NCBI GenBank assembly: GCA_002633005.1
Contig: NMRA01000659.1
Span: 126,500-190,499, forward strand
DNA from: Phoronis australis
Taxonomy: Eukaryota; Phoronida; Phoronidae
Length of the DNA stretch: 64,000 bases
Reading direction: 5' to 3'
Shown here: piece by piece, positions 38,301 to 53,300 of the stretch
How positions within the stretch are numbered: the first letter of the stretch is position 1
Layout of the letters: each line of letters starts with the position of its first letter
Translations under genes and position numbers: made by a program
The notes under the pieces: model-generated
The model's input: the letters and a program-made list of their open reading frames with translations, nothing else
Told to the model about the DNA's origin: nothing
Databases searched by the model: none

Positions 38301-41300
38301 AGCAGTGACTAATGATGGACTGTCGTCCGACACTGGAGCCCGTCCCCAACATCGAGTTCATCACAACACTGCTGAGGTCAATGGAAACATCCTGATATAA
38401 AGAGAACATTAAACTGATCACATTCATCAACACACAATACTGTAGAGACATCCCTGTGATAACACTAGCTGTTTTAAATTTATTAGTTAGACAGAAAAAA
38501 CAACATAACACTACAGGCAACTGACATATTCAGCAGAAATAGAAAAAAAATTTACATTGATCCTACATAAAATCAAGTGGCACAGTCTATGTAAACTGGT
38601 TTCCCTTTCAATTCACTGTTTAAATAATTTTATGAAACCAAAACAGCACAATAAGGAAACCCATAAAAACTGGATTGTCTTGAATATTACTTGCCATCTG
38701 TGATATCGTTTTCAACATTGAGTGGGAACAGAGAAATAACCTGCTATTGGCTTAAATTGGTGATATTATGTTCTGAACAGATGACGTAACATTATTTTTT
38801 TTTAATTAAAATTGATGCGGTCATATTATGATTTTCCGAATTGAAGAGATTATAATTTTATGAATTGAAGCAGACATATCAAGATTTTCTGTTATAAAGA
38901 GGTCGTATGATTTTTGAATTACAGTGGTCATATAATAAATTTTCTGAACTGAAGAGGTCACATCACGATTTCCAGAATTAAAGAAATCACATTATGATTT
39001 TCTGAATTATTGTACTCATATCATGATTTTATAAATTGAAGCAGTCATATTAGGATTTTCTAAATTGAAGTAGTGATGATTTTCAGTCGAGTGCTCAAAA
39101 TATTACGATTTTGTGCATCGAAGCTGTCATACTATGATTCTCTGAACTGATGACATCACAAGATTTTCTGAACTGAAGCGGTGATAGGATATTTTGAATT
39201 GAAGCACTCATATCATGAGATATTAATGAATATAAATTTTAAATTAATTTCTGAATTGATGCTTCGATATTGACGAATTGAAGCAGTCGTATTATGATTT
39301 TTTGAACTGATGCAGTCATATTACGATTTCCTAAATTGAAGCCATCACATTTATTTTTGTGAATTAAAGTGGTTACACACTTCTTTGAATTAAAGCAAAG
39401 CCATAGTGTGATTTTCTGTTTTCAAGCGGTAAAAATCATGAATTTCTGAATTCAAACGGTCATGTTATGATTTTCTGAAGCATTCTATGAGTCGTAAAAT
39501 AATGCTCTGAATGTTCTTCATGAAATGGAGGTAAAGTTCTACGAAGGCTAAACACACCAACAATCGGTGATACTTAATCGCCGCAGAGTGCTCTGAACGC
39601 AACTACCCACAATTTATCTCTCCGCCCTTAGCGGCAGATTTTACTAGAACAGCCTTGAGACTGCCTAGGGTAATGTTGACCTAGTTGTGAGCTTGATTTT
39701 TTGGACAGCTGAACAGAAGGGATGTACAGTACGTTTAACTACTTCACTGCCAAGATTTCCTTAGAACTGCACTTCCCAATCCTTTTTGAGGATACCCACA
39801 ACATTGGGTGCAGTCACTGAAAATACACTAAAGAAACACTAAGAACAATCAATGAAAGGTTTTACTTAAAAATAAATTCATCCCAATCCCAGTACATACA
39901 TGTACATGTAACACTTAAAACTCGGATCCCCAATCGGATTCGTTTTGCAGTTGAGTCAATTAAATCTCGATGATGACCATTACATCAATCGCAGTTTGAC
40001 AGGTAAGATATTAGCCACAGTTTGCTATAAAATATGCAAAAAATTCAAAAAGGTCTAAATCCATTTGATATTTGGTAATACTGGCTTTTTGTTGTTAAAT
40101 TGTTAACAGTAGTTACTACATGATATTGAAGATCAAGAACAGCAAAGTACCCGACTCCCAGATCAACAGATTTGGCAGTGACCAATGACTTACCAGAAGG
40201 TGTGCATGGCAGTGACTGATAACTTATCAGTAGGTGTGTATGGCAGTGACTGATAAATTACCAGAAGGTGTGAGCGGCAGTGACCGATAACCCACCAGAA
40301 GATGTGTACGGTACTGACCGATAACTTACTAGGTGTGCAAGGTAGTGAAAGAGTTTTGTAGGCCCAAAAATAACATAAATGTGTGATTTGTAGCATGTAC
40401 ACGACTTAAGCAAAAAGAATGGCTACTGGCAATGCTTATTCAAGCTTGTTTTTTAATAGTTTTTAGTACCTCAATGACTGCAGGCAAGTTAAGACGAGGC
40501 CCATCTCCTGGGGAGTGTTTAGCAAGGATGAACCTCATGTAGTCACTGGCAGACAGTGATAAATAGTTGAATGCAGCACCCTCTAGTGACACTGGAAAAC
40601 ATCAAACAACAATGTGGTCCTGGCCAAGGAACTCAGTCACATTCATGTGAAAGAAATTATTAAATAAGAGCAACGCGAAGCGTTGAAATGCGCCCACGAA
40701 TGCATCGCAAATGGTGTGCTTTTAGGTTTATTTATTTGTGGATGGACAGACGGAGATGGCGGAATAATGCGTCCACATATAAATATGTGGGCGCAAAAAA
40801 GGCTTCTTAGCATTGTAAAATTTTATACAATTATCAAATCTGATTTCTATGTGGCATCTGCTAACTATACAAAAATCTATTCAAAAATGATATTCAAATT
40901 AACTAGATAATTCTTTTGAACAGACTTGAGAGTCAATTCAAACACCATAATAACAATTTCATCGTCAGTAATGAACGGAGTAATAACAACAGAGATGCAC
41001 TCAGAAGAGGTCAGCACCGTGTCAAGAAAAACATGACTTCAGACAAATTAACCATTCTCGATCTAATCTCTTCCAGAAGTGAATTTTCTGCTTGGCTTCT
41101 ACACAACCCCATACTATAATACGCCAAGCCTTGTCAAAACAGAACAGAAGGCATGCTCAAGGTCAACTATGACGCAGTGTCGCAGTCCCCTAAGATTTTA
41201 GGAAATATCCGAACATGCCACGAGCTGACTTCTCAGTATCCTCTTAATTAACTTCACATTGTGAAAGTTGGTCAAATATAAAGGACTTGATATTTAAGCT

Positions 41301-44300
41301 ATTCTTAGGAAACCACGCAGATAGGATAACCAAACTAAGATAAAGACCACAAACAAACGTCCAGTGAAAACACTAGCAACTGCAACTCTTAACAAGATGG
41401 ATAATTGGAAAGCTGAAAGTAGTCCAGCACAAAGCCCCACAAACAGTTGCAGGTCCATATAGTTACTGTTACTTGACACAGTCCCTAGATACATACCAGC
41501 CTTAACCTTCAATCTGTTCAGGTTTCTCCACAGTACAGCCCTGGCATTGTATATCGTCGTCTGCGTAAAGGTATCCAAGGACTCTACGCGACAGCCTCCA
41601 CTGGTTGTGCGGAGATACTTGTGCAGCATATGGACAAAGTCCTTCTCTTCAGTTTCTGTGTACATAGGCGCGAGCAGATCGAAGAAGATTGAAAACTGCA
41701 AAAATTATTAAATGCCACCAAGCAGGGTTTGACACTAACAGTAGTCTGAGAGGCAGACAGCAAGTAACTTTTGCTATTGGGTACTAAGTGAAATTTCAAA
41801 AGTAGAATGTCCGACAGCTAGGCTACTTGATTAGAACTTAGTAACAGTGAACTTGACTGTATATCCAGATCAATTGGCACAACCACCAAGCTTGCAAGCT
41901 TGACTTGAAGGCTTTCCAACTCAATAATTTGGGCAAGCGAAGTGTTTCCTTCAGGCAAGTGACAGGCGAGTTAATGAAAACGTTAAGTGTCAAACTCTGC
42001 CTCAGGCTTAAAATCATGGCTGCTGTGAATAGACTACACGGACCATAACATTAGGTGCTGCACTATTTAAAACTGACAGGATTCTATAAGTAGATCAGTC
42101 AGATAGGCGCTCTATATTGTGGGGTTACCTACACAAGGTTGATGATTATCTTTCTGATGATTCTTGAATTTGGGATGATAAGCATTTCCTATTTCTAGAA
42201 TTTGGGACAATTGTCGGCCTTGAGCAAAATAACTCAATTTTCACTGTCTCAAACTGGATAATTTTTACCGTTAATGTTTCAACAACCCTAAAGGGGGACG
42301 AATGGAACAATGCAACAAAAGAGTAGAAATTGCAATGCACGAGTTTCTCCTTTTCTCTTGTAGTTAACAATTTTTTTGTAAATCAAAGACAGTGATTGGG
42401 CTCAACTTTTAAAGACAACTTCAATTTTGATAGATTGCAGTGCTAAAAATGGCCTGCAATTTTTTGCTGACGGTTTTGTAGGACAAATGGGCAGAGAAAG
42501 GCAATCCGAGTGCTTATGGCACTAAATGTTTAAATGCATCAATTGTTTTTTCTTACCTCTATAGAGGGCGCCCCGCTGTCTAACCCATAGTAAGTGCATC
42601 CATTCAGCGGTGGTATTGCGTGGAATGAAGTCAGAATATCCGCTACCCTGGGACTAAAGTAGACAACTCCGAGAACCTGAGAGTGGAAAATGAAACAAGA
42701 ATCATAGTACAGTAGCCAACGAAAGTTTTGTGCCACAGTTGAAATAATACACCTAATCATAATTGTTTTTACACAGAAATGTGATGTTTCAACAAATTCA
42801 TAGTGCTTCATGATAAAATGGAGTGGCCTCGAAAAAATGGAAAAATGGTTAACATGACATTCCTTACCAATCCATTATGAAATGCATGTTGAATTGATAA
42901 AACTTTTATCAAAATAAAAAATAAAAAAATAAAATTGATTAAATAATATTGAAAACTTCCATCTATCTTGTCAGCTACATATGGCTCCATTTACCCACAG
43001 CTCATCATGAGAACATCATACTGAATGCTTAATTTAATGTAAGGTAAAAATTAATAAAGTTTCAATGAAACAATTATACCTGTTTTATCATTCTCAAGAC
43101 TTGTTAAATTGCTGCTAATTGACGAGTAATATTGATAAACAGAATACAAAAATTATAAAGATAATTCAGATAAAACAACCAAAACCCAGTAAGAGCTTGG
43201 ATATCTCAATGCACACTTACCAGATTGTATTTGCCATCAAACCTGGCATATTGCCGCAGAGTCTCTGGGCTGCCTTTGTATACAGTGTTCGCAATGTAAC
43301 CCTAAAAATAATACAAAGTCCAGTTATGGACATTGTGGACCAGGATGCCAGAAGCATTATGTCAATTACAACACGCCCCGCACACTAAGTAAGGTTGACC
43401 GAAGAAGAGTGATCTATTGTGAAGCCTGGGTTGAGTTCAGTATTGTAAACCCCTATGGAAAATAGGCATACGCACTCATCTGGCTACACGCGTTACAGTT
43501 TGTGTAAAATAAACAGCAATACCACGCAATGAAAAGCCACATCAGCTTGCAAACGAAGTTGCCAAGGCAACCTAATGTCAATCACGAGCTGGTGTTCAGT
43601 CGCTACTATGACACGTCCAGCATTGAGGAAGGACACTACCTGGTTTAACTCTCTAGTACTCACTAATTACCTGATGGATGACATCAAAGTAGATAAATTG
43701 TGTCTTCCCGCAATGGATGCCATCAAGATAAAGGTCACGCATTTGGAAAACATTAGCAACTACTTTGCATTCGGCACACTTGCATCAGGCATGCACTGAA
43801 GTTTACGTATTGTAAGCCTGTAGACAAACCACCCATACCTCATCATTTATCTTGTATACACCATGTTGACAGGCAATGTCTAGCGATGATATAGGAACAC
43901 TAAGAGACAGAACATCAATATCATCGGTCCACTGGATATCTGCAACAGTGTATCAAATGTAATACCAAGGCCACTGGATATCTGCAACAGTGTACCAAAT
44001 GTAATACCAAGGCCACTGGATATCAACCCACTACATTATTATTAAAATTTAATACACAATATTTATGTGAGAATGCAGCCTACATGAAACACTTGAGGAA
44101 AACGGAAGGGCAAAGATTAAAAGATTTAATTTAGTATAACCTCATGGTCTGAAATGCATGACTATTGTATTACACACAATCACGCACACGCATGGCAACA
44201 TGGTTGTTTTCATTTATTGAAAATTAAGCAAGTTAACACTATCTACTGATAAATATATAGCGTAAATCTTATACAGTATCTACCGATAAATAAGTGTAAA

Positions 44301-47300
44301 TCTTAGACCGGTGTGGAAATATAGATTCACAATTTTTTTAAGTCTGGTCTGCATGCCACCTATTGGCCACATCATGTGACCTAATGAATATAAGTCCAAC
44401 AAGATTTCTGGCCCCGAGCGGGACTCGAACTCAAGACCTTCTGCTAACTGTGCAGATGTTCTAGCCACTGAGTCATCAGGACCACCGGTCAAACACAGAA
44501 ATCCAATCAGACTTAGCAGTGGGCATACCGCCCATAAAATTGTGAGTGTAAATATAATTATGTAAATCTTATACCGGCGTGGAACTATAGATTACAAACA
44601 TTTTTAAGTCTGGCATGTATGCCACATATTGACCACATCACATGACTTAATGAATATAAGTCCGAAAAGATTGCTGCCCCCGACCGGGACTCGAACCCAG
44701 GACCTTCTGCTAAACGTGCAGACGCTCTAACCACTGAGTCATAGGGAAAATCAGTCTTCAAATTGTCAGTCAATGTACGTAATGCAAAGAATTTTACCAC
44801 TGGCCAACAGAAGAGAAAGAATCGAAAAGAAAAATATACTGTTGGTACCAGGATGACAGATGTAACAGGAAGTTAGTGCTCTGATAACTACAACAGCAGT
44901 GTGACTTACTAGGACTGACTGGCACATCCAGCAACATGTCTGTACTACACACCCACACACCAGGTGGCGATCCCACTGTTATCTGAACAGAAAAGAGAAA
45001 GAAATATTATCATAGCTGTGCTACACTTTCAGCTGCCACTATGACCTGGTAATAAAATTCAGCTTGTCTCATTGCCATATTGCATCCACTTTACATTGCT
45101 ATTTTGTTTAGGTCACTCGGCAAAAGCCACTAAGTTACAGGGGCCCAACAACTGGAGAACCTGCAGTGAGTTTTCTTAAATAAATAACGAGTATCAAACT
45201 GGTCAAAATGCAAGACCAGTGTGAGCGACCATTGCCTGTGACTAACTAGGGGCATCTACAAACTTACAGCCTGTGGAACAGTCTAATAAAGATTGAAGTA
45301 CAACTTCTCAACTTCAGGGGCTGACAACTTGCGACAATTAAATTCTGTGATGTTGTGTTCTCAATTGAAGAAGCTTGTGCAGGCCCAAATTGTCATAAAA
45401 TCTAAACTTTGACACAGGTGTATACACGTGATCAGATGTTCCGTGGAAGGTGTCTTTTTAGGGTGTTGTTTTAAAAAAGTACCCTCTTAGATGCGATTTG
45501 ACTGAGCACACAGTAAAGGATTCTGAAATTCGAAAAATAATTGCTTCACCAAAAACTGTCATTTTTCCGTAAGAAAAGATCAAAATTTCATCATGTGTGT
45601 GTTGATGACAGCTGCACAGCATAAACTGACAAACAATAAAAGTGAAATTTTCTTCCTGTTTATTTTTGTCGAACATTTCGCTTAAAGTAAAATTTTGGTG
45701 GTCCATCATATCACGTTCTAAATTAAAGAAACTTTACTCCGTAATTTGTATTTTTCCGCTCACAAAATATAATAAATACACCAAAGTTACAAAACTGGCA
45801 TGAAACGTACTGTCGCCACTACAGGATGAGCAATTCTCTATTTTTATAAAGCAAAGAAGCAAGATGTTTAGTTTATCAAATAACGAAATCAATGAACGTG
45901 AACATAAAACAATAAAATACATTAATTAGTAAAATATACAGCAGGCAGAAGAAGTGAAAAGTCCATCAATTTACAGGGGATAGGAATGTTGAGATAATTT
46001 TTTAAGGGAGGCTGTGACACTTTGGACCTGCACAAAGCTACACCACATATTGTAGTAGTACACACTGTGCTCAATGCTCAGTTCATGTAATGTCCATGTT
46101 ACCTTATTCTCTAGTGTTTGTAGTAAGGCATCAATGTTGCTCATTAACCCCTCATGTCCAAGCTCCGGTGGAGCCATCTGTGGGAGTGTGGTGAACGTTC
46201 TGCCACACGCATCGTAAGGGAAATCCCTTCCCTGAAATGACAGCCAGAGTACACATGACATGAAGTTTGAGAATAGCATTAGGCCCTCAACTATTCAAAT
46301 ATATCTAAGCCCTTTTACAAGATCAGTGCAAAGCACTTAAATGTGCCCACAACTGCACTGCGAATGGTATGATTCTAGGTGTTTATTAGTATCAATAAAA
46401 AGGCCACTAGAGGGAGCAGTATATGTCAAATCTGAAAGGAACAAGGTAAGCATTGTTTTCTCCTTAATAGAATCCTATTTGCAAAATTTCATGAACAACA
46501 GTCAAGGAACTGTGGAGATGTAGAGCCATATGCAGGCACACTCTCCTCAACTAAAACCAAATATCATAAGATTCGTTAAGACACTTGGTAGATACTGAGG
46601 TACCGGCAAAAAATAACAAAATAACATTAGGGGGTGCCACAGCAGTTGGACCCATTGAAAAATCTTTCACTCACAATTCAAATAAGACTGGACTGCCACC
46701 AAGGGGCACAACACATGTTTGATTCCATCCGTAAATGGGAACATGTAGTCAGGTCTTTAATAGAAAACTCATAGGCAAATTTCAGGAAAATCCGTTTAGG
46801 AACTTGGTAAAAAGAAAACTTGCCAATAATACATCGACAAATTGAAAATTGCCACTAAGGGGTGCAGATTATGCAGAATCTGTCTAAAAATGTCAATTAA
46901 TTGAGGTACTGCGCCTCCATAACAGAAGCCTCTTTGCAAAATTTCAGGAAAGAACTTGGTGGATGTTGAGGCAAACGTAAAGAACTACAATTACCACAAG
47001 GGGGCACAGCCGTAGTCAGATCTATCCAAGAATTCACTCGTGGTGACCCATACAAAATATGATGTCCGCACAAAATTTCGTGAACATTCATACGGGAATT
47101 GAGAAGACAGTGTGGCTCAGTGGTTTGAGCTCAAGACTCCCAATTGGGAGACCCGGGTTTGAATCCACTTTATACTGGCTGACAACTGAGCACTGCACAA
47201 AGGTGTATCTTACTCCCCAGAGATCAACCTTACTAGTGAATGTATGCATGGTAATGAATGAGAACTTGGATATAATGCAGAAGCAATTTCTGGGGCTGGA

Positions 47301-50300
47301 TTCACATTAAAATTCACCAGGGGTTTTGGAGATGCAGCAGATGAAACTGGCCAGATGGAGATGATAGCATAATATGAACGCCCCCCACACAGACCAGTCG
47401 CAGACCCATTTCGTGTTCTGTTATGTACAAAATTCTGGCAGCCAAGCCCCAATTGGTGAATTTGCCAATTGAATACGCTGAACAATATACACATGGACAC
47501 GTTATCTTTATGGTTTTCATTCATCAGTGCTGTCAAACAATCAAGGATTTGAAAAACAATGAATCGGAGAAGGCAAAAACGTGGTTTGAGTTTCTCAATA
47601 TTGACATGCATACCCTATCATAACCCTTACATATAAGTATAATATAGTCACATTGTGCTAATTACATAATCCACGCCAGCTGTTCTACAACTAATGCACA
47701 GCCAGTGAAAATGTAGCAAAATGTTAAGAGACCTTTGCCACTTGAACACAGGGGTATGACGAGACTAAAGTTCACTACCAGCTGTTAATGAAATCTCAAT
47801 AACAGCTGCTGCTTGTATCCCCAAAGACAAATCAATTTTCACAACCAAGAAACTGTTAGTAACATAAAGCATGGTGGTGAATTTTATATCTTCATGAGCT
47901 GCCAAGATTGATTACATAGTACATCAAAATAAAGAACATAGCATTCCAACAAGGTTTGAAAATCAAATAGGAGTTAGTCAAAAGTAAACGTCCAAAAAGG
48001 CAATCATGACAGTGTGTAGTTAACAACCATGTGATTACCTGTGTTCGTATAGCACAATATCAAGAGAGGCCTTTATTCAAAATGAAGAAATTAGAGCGCT
48101 GTTACAAAGATATTTTTTTGTTTTAGTGGTCACTGACACCAACTTAACAAGAGCATTTTTATTGCACATCAAAGGCATCTCAACGATAAAGTAACTTTGG
48201 GATTCACCAAACAACATAAAGCGCCGGGGTGATATCAAAAAGAGTTGATTATGGTTAATGATACTGTGACAAATGGATAATATTGTTAACAAATACTCAC
48301 CATATGCATCACAACTATCCTGACATTCAAGAACACATTGGAGTTGACAAGCTGAAAATGTGTTAAAAATTAATAAACATCATTCATCATAAAGACCTGA
48401 TTAATCAAATATGGACTTCAATCTCTACATTTAAAACTACCTGATACATCTATTTAATGATGTTAGGATACATTAATAGGTTATTTCCTGTATTTAGACT
48501 CCTAAATCGTTTCGGAAATCAAAGAGCCGTCACATTTATTAACTGTTTGGTTTGAATTTAGAAATCTGCAGAGAAAATAACTAGCCAATGCACACAAAAC
48601 TGTTCACAATTTACTGTGTGGCTAGAGGCAGACCTTGGCTGTTTGACTTCACTGCTGTTGCATGTGCTTTGAAAGTGGGTCAGCATGTTTTAACCAAATT
48701 TTCATTGTGTTACCTTTCACTATGGGCTTTAAAAGACAAACTGACTCAGTAATAAATATAATTTTGTCCACGCAAATCTTTTTGAATGAATGCAAGTCTA
48801 CATGCAACAGGCTTCCCGGTTTGTAATCTTAAAGTTGATTTACTTCAGAAACCTTGCAATAATAGGATACCAGTGGAAACCTTTCCTACGTCATGTAAAT
48901 GATTCAACGTGATATTGTCATTTCTACACAGAGGAAGTTTAGGAAAAACAAAAGAAGTAAAATAAAAAGTACACATGTGATATCTGAAAAAAACAGCAAG
49001 CTGACTTACCGGAAACCCAGCTTTTGCACAAAGATATTCTGCAACCAAAAGTAGAGCGTTGACAGTGGCACCCCCACTTCCCACCCTCTGTGTAGGGTCC
49101 TCTACAGTCAGTATGAGTACATCCTTGTGGATCAGTCCTTTCTGCTGATGCAGTTCAAGCTCTGAAATGAAAAATTTAACACAGTTTCATTACAAAAGCA
49201 CTGCACAATGCTTGGCATGACGTCAACACACCAAATGTGACCTAGCAAAATTCCCAGGTCTCCAAGGAAACTGAGGTCGCCAAACCTCGCTGGCAAGAGC
49301 CAAAAACAAAATAAAAGAGACATTTGAAATGGTAAGTCAGCAAAATCAGCAAAAGTGTGCTAGCACAATAGATTTCGCACTATTTTGGAACTATTATGGG
49401 ATTTTCTCCTGCATACCAAGATTTGTGACGACAATGGGTTTAAACCAGAGTCTGTCCGCATTTGTGACAGCAGACATTTTCCCATTGCAATGCGTCACAA
49501 TGTCCAAGTTCACGTAAATGTTACGTCAAACCGCACACGTACTAGTAATGGTTTACGCACCTCTTTGAAAAGCATGAGCATTATTGCGATTCTGACAGGT
49601 GAGGACAAGTGCATCCCAAGGAGCCGCAGAATGCTGTCTGGACATGGTGCTTCACTCAGCTATCTGAAAAGAAATGCAGGTATGGTAATTCAAAGAAGAT
49701 GTTAATGCATATTACCCTGATGGAGAGTAATTTATTCTGGCAATACAATACAATACAATACAGCCCTCAAGACATTTGGAACAGGGAAGAAATATTGGTT
49801 TATGGATCACGATGGCATTAGCGTTGAGAGAGTAGAGCGAGTTGCACTTGATCAGTTGCATGCTCCAGTGTCAACTGCATATCTAAGCACAACTGGGGCA
49901 GGGTGGAAAGGGATCATCTTTCAATGCACTTGCGTAATATAGCGTATGTGGGTGATCCACTGGCATTCCATAGGATTTGGACGTTCGCTAATGTTCATGT
50001 GAGCATGTGCAGACAGCCTTTCTGTAAATGACTCGTGCTGATCCAATGTCGTGTAAATGCGAGCAAGTCGCACCACGACAACTCACACTGTGACAACTGT
50101 TCCCCATGTGAAAACAAATCAACAGATGCCTGTATTATAATTCATAGCTATCGTTGCTGTGTTATAATTTAATTGTAGCTGCGAAGGGTAACAGCTATAA
50201 TTAGAGATATTCATGCAAACAACACTTGTTGTCATGCTTTCTCTCATTCAGCTCAAATCCTTCGACTCTTAATCATTCAGTAGTCTACAACAAATCATAC

Positions 50301-53300
50301 AAACTATTAAGAACCTTGCTAAGTATTGCTATGTACTGTAAATAATGAAGAAGAAACGAAACAAAATACTGTCACAGTTACCGGACAAAAAGCCAAAACC
50401 CATAATGACCTAGAAAATAACCTTACTTACATGTACAGGAATAGAGAGCTACAACAAAAACAGTATACATACTCTGCAAACCACTTAATGTGTCAATCAA
50501 TCATGTCGCTGAAACCTCAATGCATTTTAGACTCAATAAAATCAATGAAAAAATGGCAACCCAGCTACTATACAAATAAACTGAAAGCTCAAATAACTTC
50601 CTAAGGACAGTTCACAATGGAGAAGGATTACATTGCAAGTAGTCAATTAAACTACTGGGGTATAACTTGTCTCAAGTCAGCGGAACATACAAACTACTAA
50701 ATAAATACTAAAAAATTCGTTCTCTTGTTCTACACATCTCCATTTCAGAAAGCCTAATTAAATTACAAAGTGCAATAGCATGGAAAGGTCATATGACTTT
50801 GTAAACTTAATGCGGCAAAATAGACTGTTATTCAGCTACACAGCCACATGGTTGAATGCACAACATAACAAACGAGAGCACTCGGAGGAGCGACACTTGG
50901 CGGAATTAATCGAAAAGACGACGATGAGGGAGACGACGACAATCATGACGATCAAGGCAGCAATTATGAATAAAACGAGAACATTCATGTGACTAGCGAA
51001 GAAATCAATTAGAGAGCATACAATCAACTACAACAAAGAACAATAGATGGCGCAACATGACGGTCCAGTCTACAGTAGGACAGTGCTGGCTGGGTCAGTC
51101 TGGGTCAACTAGGAATTACCAAAACAAAGTGAACTGAAAGCCAGCCAGATGGGTCCTTGCATAGGTGACCGAAGGAACAACGGTATCCGAAAATCTCAAC
51201 TAATTCAAAAAGTAGACATCGTAGTGCAAAATGGACAATATCTTCTGAAAGCCGGTTCAAAACTCTATCTAAAGTGGTAGTTTGGCAAAAATCCAAAACA
51301 TTTTTGAGAAAATTGAAAATTTGCCGGTTTTTTTAAATTCAAAGTCAAATAACTCGAGAACGGTAAGTCTGAGAAATACGCTGTCTAAGACTTTTTGAAA
51401 GGCCATACTTCAAGGAATCCACATGCAACAATTCACGTCATTTCCTCTTCCCGTTAAAAATGCGACACCAGAACGACTGAAACCGGGTGAACATGTGCCA
51501 CAGCCGCCATCTTGAAAGTGACTTCCGGTTCAATAATTTTTTATAAAAGCTTATTAAACTCAACAAACACGTGACCAGTTTAAAAGTGATTGGTTTACAA
51601 ATGCGCCCTCTACAGGAGAAAACGTTTTTGGCCATATTTCGGGATGCACAGGCGCCACTTCCAATATTTCCGCCATCTTTGACCGGAAGTCAACGATTTT
51701 CTACACACTTGTAGCACATGCGTTCTAGTAAATTCGTACCGATTTTCAGCCATGCACGTCGAAAAATGCGGCCTTTACGAGCATTTGACTGTGAAATCGG
51801 ATACATGACCAAAAACAATAGGCTTCCAGGACTTTTCGATCTACACGTTGTGAGCAAATTTCGTGAAAATCGGACGAAAATTGCGGCCTGTAGAGTGCGA
51901 ACAAACAAAGAAAAAAATGAAAGCGCTCCGAGGAGCGAACCTTGGTGAAATGAACCAAAAAGATGACGATAAAGATGATGACGGAGATGACGAATATGAC
52001 GACGATGGTGGCGAGGATGAACAAAAGAAGTAATAACATACACATGACGAACGTAGAAGTCTGAAATCATTAAGAAAAAGGCTAGTCTTGAGCGACACTT
52101 GGCGAAATTAAGGAAAAGACAACGACGGAGATGATGACGAAGATGATGACGAATATGATGATGGGGGTGGCGATGATGAACAACATCACAACATTCTTAT
52201 GATGAACTTAGATGTCATAAATCAATAAGAAATAGGCTACAGTCTAGTTCAATAGAATATAAACCAACATCAATGCAGCAAGAGCGCTCAACAAAGGAAC
52301 AGCGTTATCATAAAATCTCAAATAACTTGAAAAGTAGACGTCCAACCGAAAAATGGAAAACATATTCTGAAAGCCCGTTCAAAATTCTATCTAAACTGAT
52401 GGTATCGCCTAATTCCGTAAATGTTTCGAAAAAAATGAAATTTTGCGTTTTTTTTAAGAAATTCAAACTCGAAAAAGGTAAGTGTGAGAAAAAAATTGTT
52501 ACAGGCCATTTGAAAGAATATACTTCAAAGAATCCACATGCAAAAAATCACGTCTTTTTCTCTTCCCGTTTAAAATCGCACTCCAGCACGACTGAAAATG
52601 GGTTAACATGTGCCAGATCCGCCATCCTGAAAGCAACTTCCGGTTTTTTGGCTTTGTATAATAGCATGTCATAAGAAACTAATACCTGTAAAAATTCGAA
52701 GGAATTGGTCTTATAATGCGCCCTCTACAGGAGAAAACCTTTTTAGGCCAAAATCGAGGTGCGCATGTGAATCGCCGATATTTCCGTTATCTTTCACCGG
52801 AAGTACACAATTTCCGATATACTTGTAGAAAACTTCCGCCATCTTGGATCCGATTTTGACGAAAAACAATAGGCTTCCAGTACTTCCGGATGTACGTGTT
52901 ATGTGTAAATTTCGTGATGATCGGATGAAAATTGCGACCTGTATCGTGCGAACAAAAAAAACAAAACAAACTTAGTGACAGAGCAACATACTTGACGAAA
53001 TTTTCTTGGCGAAATAAATTTCGCCAAGTAAATTTCGTCAACTTGCTGTCAGACCAACATACTTGGCGGAAGAATTCCGCCAAGTAACTATGGAGGTACT
53101 CTAAACCAATGCACACAGGAATAGCAGCACACAAAAACAGTCTGCAGTTATGTTGGTCTTCCATCAAGTTTTTTTTTGTTTGTTCGCACGATACAGGTCG
53201 CAATTTTCGTCCGCTCATCACGAAATTTACATAACACGTAGTTCCAGAAGTAATGGATACCTATTGTTTTTCGTCAAAATCGGAACCAAGATGGCGGCTG

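Noticed and set aside
44401-44480. tRNA gene on the minus strand
   Set aside because: Box A and B are present, but no complete acceptor stem closes, and a family-specific SINE body follows in two copies.
47108-47180. tRNA gene on the plus strand
   Set aside because: tRNA-like only over the internal promoter; the rest is SINE body inside a split R1 copy.
51690-52098. Open frames with hydrophobic, membrane-like stretches (also 54149-54361)
   Set aside because: They come from GAT/GAC-rich purine repeats read on either strand of the foldback. They lack family motifs and are mirrored in both arms.
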